In this document: positions 1-4,076 of the stretch, piece by piece
Position numbering within the stretch: the first letter of the stretch is position 1
Layout of the letters: every line of letters begins with the position of its first letter
Assembly: GCA_021821585.1 (NCBI GenBank)
Contig: JAKACF010000161.1
Coordinates: 1-6,950, forward strand
Direction of reading: 5' to 3'
DNA from: Actinomycetes bacterium
GTDB taxonomy: Bacteria > Actinomycetota > Acidimicrobiia > Acidimicrobiales > Bog-793
Length of the DNA stretch: 6,950 bases
The notes under the pieces: model-generated
Told to the model about the DNA's origin: nothing
The model's input: only the letters and a program-made list of their open reading frames with translations
The model's database searches: none
Position numbers and translations under genes: made by a program

Positions 1-2
1 CG

Positions 3-1532
3 AGGGCCCTCAACTGGTCGCTCGCCCACTGGTGGCTCGTGCTCCCGGCCGCCGAGCTCGTCGCCGTCGCCCTCGTGGCGGTGGTCTCGCTGCGGATCCG
101 CCCGCTGCTGCTCGTCATCTCGGAGAGCTCCCTCGCGCCCTACACGGGGACGATCGCCGAGCGGTCCGAGGACGCCGGGACGCCGGTCGCCCCGGTCCCG
201 GCGCGCCTCGAGGACGTCTGGTACCGCTACGAGGGCGCCTCGGGAGACGCCCTCGTAGCGGTACACCTGAGCGTCGAGCCGTCCCGTATGGTGGCGCTCG
301 TCGGACCGAACGGCTCGGGCAAGTCGACCCTCGTGAGGGTGCTCGCCGGCCGCCTCGACCCGGCCATCGGCCGGGTCGCCCGGGCCGGGCGGCCGGGCTA
401 CGGCGAGCAGGGTGGCACCGCCATGATCTTCCAGCGCCCCGAGTCGCAGGTCCTCGGCGTCCGGGTGCGCGACGACCTGTGGTGGGGGCTGCCCCGACAG
501 CTCCGGCCTCCGACCGGTCCGCTGCTCGCCCTCGTCGGCCTCGAGGGCTTCGAGGAGCGGGAGACGGCGACGCTCTCGGGCGGCCAGCTGCAGCGCCTCG
601 CCATCGCCTCGGCCCTCGCACGCCGGCCGCGCCTGCTCATCTCCGACGAGGCGACGGCGATGGTCGACGCCGAGGGGCGGAGCGAGATCGTGGCGCTGCT
701 CGACCGGCTGCGCCGCGAGGGCCTGGCGGTCGTGCACGTGACCCACCGGGGCGCCGAGACCCTCGCAGCCGACGTCGTCGTCCACATGCGCGACGGGCGG
801 GTCGTCTCACTCGGCCCTCCCGCCGCCCCGGTGGGGCCCGAGCCCCTCCTCGCCGGTCCGCCCGGGGGCCGCCCGCACCCCTCGCCGCTCGTCGCGCTGC
901 GCCGCGCCGGCTACGTCTACGCGGCGGGCTCGCCGTGGGCGCACCGGGCGCTCTCGGGCGTCGACCTCGACGTCGGGGCGGGGGAGGGGATCGTCGTGAC
1001 GGGCGCCAATGGCTCGGGCAAGACGACGCTCGCCTGGATCCTCGGCGGCCTGCTCTCGCCCTCGGAGGGCACCGCCACGCTCGCCTCGCACCCGATCGAC
1101 TCCGTCCCGGCCCGGGTCGGGGTGGCCTTCCAGCACGCCCGCCTGCAGCTGTTGAAGCCGACGGCGCTGGCGGACGTCGCAGCCGGCGCCGACGAGGAGG
1201 CCGCCCGGGCCGCCATGCGGGCCGTCGCGCTCGACCCCGACGTCATCGGGCCGCGCCGCGTCGACGACCTCTCGGGCGGGGAGCAGCGCCGGGTGGCGCT
1301 CGCCGGACTGCTCGTCCGCCGGCCGGACCTGCTCGTGCTCGACGAGCCCTATGCCGGGCTCGACGACGACGCACGGCGCGCCCTCGCCGAGGTGCTGAGG
1401 GACCTCCGGGCGAACTCCGAGATCGCCACCGTCGTCGTCTCCCACGACCTCGACAACGCCGAGATGCTGGGCGACCGGCTGCTCCGCCTCGAGGCAGGCT
1501 CGGTGGTCGCCGAGGAGGCGCTGCGGCCATGA
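3..1532 (+). CDS. ECF-type ABC transporter, double ATPase (EcfA-EcfA'/CbiO/YkoD-like), 5' end off the window
   Basis: This protein hydrolyses ATP to power an energy-coupling-factor importer (vitamin, vitamin precursor or metal uptake) at the inner face of the membrane. Counting residues from base 3, two complete ABC cassettes are visible. Cassette 1 has an A-loop Tyr near 74-76, Walker A GPNGSGKST 101-109, Q-loop Gln144, signature LSGGQ 191-195, Walker B LLISDE 211-216 and switch His248. Cassette 2 has Walker A GANGSGKTT 334-342, Gln377, LSGGE 423-427, LLVLDE 443-448 and His481. All catalytic residues are present, so both sites look competent. A Pro/Gly-rich linker joins the cassettes at about 270-295. 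The frame is open to the left edge, and its first ~45 residues are hydrophobic and look like a membrane helix, which a lone EcfA would not have. The gene may therefore be an S-component-ATPase fusion. GTG at 39 is the first in-window start, but it falls inside that helix and is probably not the real one. The stop overlaps the ATG of the next gene. The transported substrate cannot be read from these data. Confidence 0.9.
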   Translation, partial: RALNWSLAHWWLVLPAAELVAVALVAVVSLRIRPLLLVISESSLAPYTGTIAERSEDAGTPVAPVPARLEDVWYRYEGASGDALVAVHLSVEPSRMVALVGPNGSGKSTLVRVLAGRLDPAIGRVARAGRPGYGEQGGTAMIFQRPESQVLGVRVRDDLWWGLPRQLRPPTGPLLALVGLEGFEERETATLSGGQLQRLAIASALARRPRLLISDEATAMVDAEGRSEIVALLDRLRREGLAVVHVTHRGAETLAADVVVHMRDGRVVSLGPPAAPVGPEPLLAGPPGGRPHPSPLVALRRAGYVYAAGSPWAHRALSGVDLDVGAGEGIVVTGANGSGKTTLAWILGGLLSPSEGTATLASHPIDSVPARVGVAFQHARLQLLKPTALADVAAGADEEAARAAMRAVALDPDVIGPRRVDDLSGGEQRRVALAGLLVRRPDLLVLDEPYAGLDDDARRALAEVLRDLRANSEIATVVVSHDLDNAEMLGDRLLRLEAGSVVAEEALRP

Positions 1533-2350
1533 ACGAGGACAAGGCCGCCGCCCGGGCGCGCACGCGCCGGCGCCAGCTCGCCGACCTGCACGTGCTGCGC
1601 TACGTGCCGGGCGACAGCCCCGTCCACCGCAGCTGGGCGGGGACGAAGATCCTCGCCATCATCGTCGTCTCGATCGGCCTGTTGCTCTGGCCGACGTGGT
1701 ACGCCGCCGGGCTGGCGGCCGCCGTGGTGGCGGCGGGCTTCCTCCTCGCACGGCTCCCCTCCGGCATCGCGCCGAGGGTGCCCGCCTTCCTCTGGGCGCT
1801 CGTCGTCGTCGGGGCCGTCCTCGCCCTCGTGGCCGGGGGGAGGCCGGTCGTCCACCTCGGGCGGTTCAGCTTCGGCATCGGGGGTCTCCTCGTCTGGGTC
1901 CGCTTCTCGGTCATCGGCATCGAGGTGCTCGGCCTGGCGGCCCTTGTCAGCTGGACGACGCCCCTCTACGAGCTGGCGCCCGCCCTCGGGCGCCTCGGGG
2001 CCCCGCTGCGGCGGCTGCACCTGCCCCTCGACGAGGTGGTGGGGGCCGTCGCGCTCGGCATCCGCTGCCTGCCGCTCCTGCTCGAGGAGGGACGGGTGCT
2101 GGCGGCCGCCCGGCGGACGAGGCGGCCGGAGCGCCTGAGGGGCACCGAGGAGCGCCTGCGGGCGCTCGAGGAGATCCTCTTCGCCGCGCTGTCGAGCGCG
2201 CTGCGCCGGGCCCGCGAGCTCGCCGAGGCGATCGAGGCCCGCGGAGGCGTCGCCAGCCCGCCTCCCGACACCCACCCTGTCGGCGCCCTCGACGCCGCCC
2301 TGATCGGCACCTGCGGGCTGGCGGTGGTCGCGATGGCGCTCCTTCGCTGA
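1529..2350 (+). CDS. ECF transporter transmembrane coupling protein, EcfT/CbiQ family
   Basis: This is the membrane T-component that couples the ATPases to a substrate-binding S-component. It has 273 residues, normal for the family. A basic N terminus (about 1-20) precedes hydrophobic segments at about 40-75, 86-103, 113-143 and 168-184. A charged cytoplasmic coupling region (about 185-240) follows, and a last helix lies at about 253-272. Two motifs match the Ala-Arg-X coupling motifs that contact the ATPases: Ala194-Arg195-Arg196 and Ala237-Arg238-Gly239. The first has Arg where Gly or Ser is usual. The start is fixed by an ATGA overlap with the upstream ATPase stop and by GAGGAGG at 1512-1518, ten bases before the ATG, which implies translational coupling. 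No S-component gene follows, so the substrate-specific partner must lie upstream, be fused to the ATPase, or be encoded elsewhere. CbiQ (cobalt) and YkoC (thiamine precursor) types cannot be told apart here. Confidence 0.88.
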   Translation: MNEDKAAARARTRRRQLADLHVLRYVPGDSPVHRSWAGTKILAIIVVSIGLLLWPTWYAAGLAAAVVAAGFLLARLPSGIAPRVPAFLWALVVVGAVLALVAGGRPVVHLGRFSFGIGGLLVWVRFSVIGIEVLGLAALVSWTTPLYELAPALGRLGAPLRRLHLPLDEVVGAVALGIRCLPLLLEEGRVLAAARRTRRPERLRGTEERLRALEEILFAALSSALRRARELAEAIEARGGVASPPPDTHPVGALDAALIGTCGLAVVAMALLR

Positions 2351-2363
2351 GGAGGAGAGCGCG

Positions 2364-2369
2364 TACACT
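2364..2369 (+). promoter_or_regulatory. Candidate -10 element (TACACT) of a leaderless promoter
   Basis: TACACT fits the actinobacterial TANNNT -10 consensus. Exactly six bases separate it from the GTG at 2376, so the predicted transcription start coincides with the start codon. No convincing -35 hexamer is seen about 17 bases upstream. The only ribosome-binding-like stretch, GGAGGAGAG at 2351-2359, ends 16 bases before the GTG, too far for normal use. The reading is inference from spacing. Confidence 0.55.
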
Positions 2370-2375
2370 TCGGCC

Positions 2376-2660
2376 GTGGAGCGGCACTCGGTGCAGGAGC
2401 GGCTGACGGAGGTTCACGAGCGCCTCGTGAAGGCCCGCCAGGAGGTCGCGATCCTGGAAGAGCAGATGCTCGTGTTCACCGAGACGGCCGAGGACGCCCG
2501 CATCCGGGCGCTCGTCGCCGAGACCCCGCTCGCGAGCAGGGACTGGCACGAGGCCCGCCGCCACGAGGAGGCGATGCAGCGGGGACTCGCCTCGGCCCGG
2601 GCGCGTGTCGCCGAGCTCGAGCGTGCGCAGGACGAGCTGCTCTCAAAGCTCGTAGTCTGA
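2376..2660 (+). CDS. Small coiled-coil protein of unknown function
   Basis: This gene encodes 94 residues, and I do not recognise the family. The protein is highly charged, rich in Glu, Arg and Ala, with no membrane segment, signal peptide or cysteine. Two helical heptad-like stretches are visible, about residues 5-45 and 60-92, separated by a short break around Pro-Leu-Ala-Ser. This suggests a helical hairpin or a dimeric coiled coil. The GTG start at 2376 is preferred because a -10-like TACACT ends six bases before it, the geometry of a leaderless transcript. GTG at 2391 is an alternative that would drop five residues. The gene lies 25 bases after the EcfT stop and 60 bases before the ANTAR response regulator, in the same orientation. 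Co-transcription with the regulator is plausible, and a functional link to it is a guess. Codon use matches the neighbours, and the frame is a clean reading frame between two real genes. Confidence 0.72.
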   Translation: MERHSVQERLTEVHERLVKARQEVAILEEQMLVFTETAEDARIRALVAETPLASRDWHEARRHEEAMQRGLASARARVAELERAQDELLSKLVV

Positions 2661-2664
2661 TCGG

Positions 2665-2702
2665 GCCCGGCCCGACCGGGCAGTGTCGCAGCGGCGTCGC
2701 CG
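2665..2702 (+). other. Two tandem GC-rich hairpins in the leader of the ANTAR regulator
   Basis: Hairpin 1 has a perfect 6-bp stem, GCCCGG 2665-2670 with CCGGGC 2676-2681, and loop CCCGA. Hairpin 2 has a 4-bp stem, CGGC 2692-2695 with GCCG 2699-2702, and loop GTC. It ends two bases before the Shine-Dalgarno stretch at 2705-2712. There is no T-tract, so neither is a standard intrinsic terminator. The loops do not match the six-base A..G.. loops of known ANTAR targets. A TANNNT-like TAGTCT at 2653-2658 would place a transcript start exactly at 2665, but no -35 is visible. A regulatory role is unproven, since short stems arise by chance at this GC content. Confidence 0.3.
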
Positions 2703-2720
2703 AGAGAAGGAGCACCGAGA

Positions 2721-3326
2721 GTGGCCAGGACCGTCGTCATCGCCGAAGACGAAGCGATCGTTCGACTCGACCTTCGCGAGATCCTCGAGGAGAACGGCTT
2801 CGAGGTCGTCGGTGAGACCGGACGGGGCGACGAGGCCGTCGCGCTCGCCAAGCAGCACGAGCCGGACCTCGTCATCCTCGACATCAAGATGCCGGGGCTC
2901 GACGGCCTCACGGCGGCCAGGGAGATCAACGCCTCGCGGCGCTCGGCCGTGCTCATCCTCACCGCCTTCAGCCAGCGCAACCTGATCGAAGAGGCGCGTG
3001 ACGCCGGTGCGCTCGCTTACCTCGTGAAGCCCTTCCAGCAGGAGGAGCTCATGCCGGCGATCGAGGTCGCCCTCGGCCGCTTCGCCGAGATGCAGGCGCT
3101 CGAGGCCGAGAACGCCTCGCTGAGCGACGACAAGCGCAGCCTCGAGGAGCAGCTCGAGACGAGGCGCTGGGTCGACCGGGCCAAGGGCAAGCTCATGGAC
3201 GAGCACCAGCTGTCGGAGTCCGACGCCTTCTCGTTCATCCAGCAGAGCGCCATGAACCGCCGGACGACGATGCGCGAGGTCGCGAAGGAGGTCGTCGAGG
3301 GCACCCTCGCCCCCGGCGCCGCCTGA
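2721..3326 (+). CDS. pdtaR: ANTAR-domain response regulator, PdtaR-like
   Basis: This is a two-component output protein whose ANTAR domain binds hairpin RNA to control elongation or translation after transcription starts. It has 201 residues, close to mycobacterial PdtaR (Rv1626). The receiver domain, about 4-118, carries acidic pocket residues Glu9-Asp10, phospho-acceptor Asp54 in VILDIKMPG, Thr81 and Lys103 (KPF). All switch residues are present, so it should be phosphorylatable. A helical coiled linker (about 119-145) leads into the ANTAR domain at about 147-194, with the typical RRWVDRAKGKLM start and the later alanine and basic residues (SAMNRRTTMREVA). The GTG start is set by AGAAGGAG at 2705-2712, eight bases upstream. 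No sensor kinase is in the window; the known partner, PdtaS, is usually encoded elsewhere. In mycobacteria pdtaR lies three genes from polA, and here it lies one gene away. Convergent with the metal repressor, it ends 42 bases before that gene's stop. Confidence 0.93.
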   Translation: MARTVVIAEDEAIVRLDLREILEENGFEVVGETGRGDEAVALAKQHEPDLVILDIKMPGLDGLTAAREINASRRSAVLILTAFSQRNLIEEARDAGALAYLVKPFQQEELMPAIEVALGRFAEMQALEAENASLSDDKRSLEEQLETRRWVDRAKGKLMDEHQLSESDAFSFIQQSAMNRRTTMREVAKEVVEGTLAPGAA

Positions 3327-3368
3327 GTCCGCCCGGCCCCGCGCTCAGGTGATCGCCCTCGTGGGAGC

Positions 3369-4070
3369 TCAGGCCGGGGCGGGGGCGACCGCCTGGACGA
3401 CGTAGAGCTGGCGGCTGATCGCCGGGCCGAGCGCCACCGAGGCGCCCGCGATCTCGAGGGTGAGGGTGCCGTCGGGCGCCTTGGCGAGCACCGTGGCGCG
3501 CACGCCGGGGAGGAAGCCGGAGTCGCTCAGGTACTGCAGCGAACCGGCGTCCACCTCGACCTGCTCGGTGATGCGGGCGAGGCGGACCACCTCGCCGGGC
3601 CGGGCCTCGGCGAGCGGTCGCTGCAGCTCGGCCACGGGCGGCGAGCCCGGGATGGGGTTGCCGTGCGGGCAGGTCGACGGGTTGCCGAGGATCTCGACGA
3701 AGCGTGCCTCCACCTCGTCGGAGATGACGTGCTCCCACCGCCCCGCCTCGAGGTGCGCCCTCGCCCAGGGCAGGCCCACGACGTCGACGAGGAAGCGCTC
3801 CGCCAGCCGGTGCTTGCGGACGACGCTCTCGGCCCTCGCCCGTCCCCGCTCGGTGAGGGCGACGCCCCGCCCGGCGCGCTCGAGGTAGCCCTCGGCCTCG
3901 AGGCGGTGCACCATCTCCGAGACCGACTGGGGGCTGTGGCCGAGCCGCTCGACGAGGCGCGCCTGGATGACCGGGACGCCCTCCTCACCGAGGGCGTGGA
4001 TGGTCTCGAGGTACTCCTCGAGGGGCGGGTGGAATCCGTCGGGCGGCACCGCGTCGATCGTACCTACCAT
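3369..4070 (-). CDS. DtxR/IdeR/MntR-family metal-dependent transcriptional repressor
   Basis: This is a cytoplasmic repressor that binds DNA when loaded with Fe(II) or Mn(II) and controls metal uptake and storage. It has 233 residues. The winged helix-turn-helix is at about 17-78, the metal-binding and dimer domain at about 84-146 (RKHRLAERF, RWEHVISDEV, CPHGNPIPG), and an SH3-like FeoA domain at about 156-228. By alignment from memory with diphtheria DtxR, the ancillary-site ligands His79, Glu83 and His98 are kept as His87, Glu91 and His106. At the primary site, Glu105 and His106 are kept as Glu113 and His114, but Cys102 is Gly110 and Met10 is Glu19. The metal preference is therefore uncertain, and I give no symbol. 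The ATG at 4070 gives the longest form. A GTG at 4049-4047 would remove seven residues, keep the whole fold, and sit eight bases from a minus-strand TACGAT -10, so it may be the real leaderless start. The gene is divergent from polA with 6-27 bases between starts. Confidence 0.9.
   Translation of the reverse strand: MVGTIDAVPPDGFHPPLEEYLETIHALGEEGVPVIQARLVERLGHSPQSVSEMVHRLEAEGYLERAGRGVALTERGRARAESVVRKHRLAERFLVDVVGLPWARAHLEAGRWEHVISDEVEARFVEILGNPSTCPHGNPIPGSPPVAELQRPLAEARPGEVVRLARITEQVEVDAGSLQYLSDSGFLPGVRATVLAKAPDGTLTLEIAGASVALGPAISRQLYVVQAVAPAPA
4057..4062 (-). promoter_or_regulatory. Candidate minus-strand -10 element (TACGAT) for the DtxR-family gene
   Basis: Read on the minus strand this is TACGAT, which fits TANNNT. 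The predicted transcription start is about 4050, one base before an in-frame GTG at 4049-4047. If used, the message is leaderless or nearly so and the repressor starts seven residues inside the ATG at 4070. No -35 match is visible, and its position would fall in the polA coding start. The evidence is spacing only. Confidence 0.4.
4065..4070 (+). promoter_or_regulatory. Candidate -10 element (TACCAT) of a leaderless polA promoter
   Basis: TACCAT fits TANNNT and ends six bases before the GTG at 4077, so the expected transcription start is the start codon itself. No Shine-Dalgarno sequence precedes polA; the upstream bases lie inside the divergent repressor gene. The element also overlaps the minus-strand ATG of the repressor (4070-4068). 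It has the same geometry as the element before the coiled-coil gene, which strengthens both. No -35 is seen. Confidence 0.55.
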
Positions 4071-4076
4071 GTCGTG

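Noticed and set aside
32..1528. Plus-strand open frame continuing upstream of EcfT through the ATPase gene
   Set aside because: The translation is Arg/Pro/Gly/Ala-rich with no domains, and the ATPase in the overlapping frame has every ABC motif. The EcfT ATG at 1529 has its own ribosome-binding site.
1349..2368. Minus-strand open frame opposite EcfT
   Set aside because: It is low in hydrophobic order, has repetitive charged and Pro/Gly composition, shows no motif, and lies fully antisense to a clear membrane protein gene.
3327..3380. Possible bidirectional terminator between the convergent response regulator and repressor genes
   Set aside because: GCCCCG and CGGGGC can pair across the spacer with GCTC/GAGC inside, but the arms are offset, the loop is large and there is no T-tract on either strand. 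The repeated GCTCAGG is too short to mean much.
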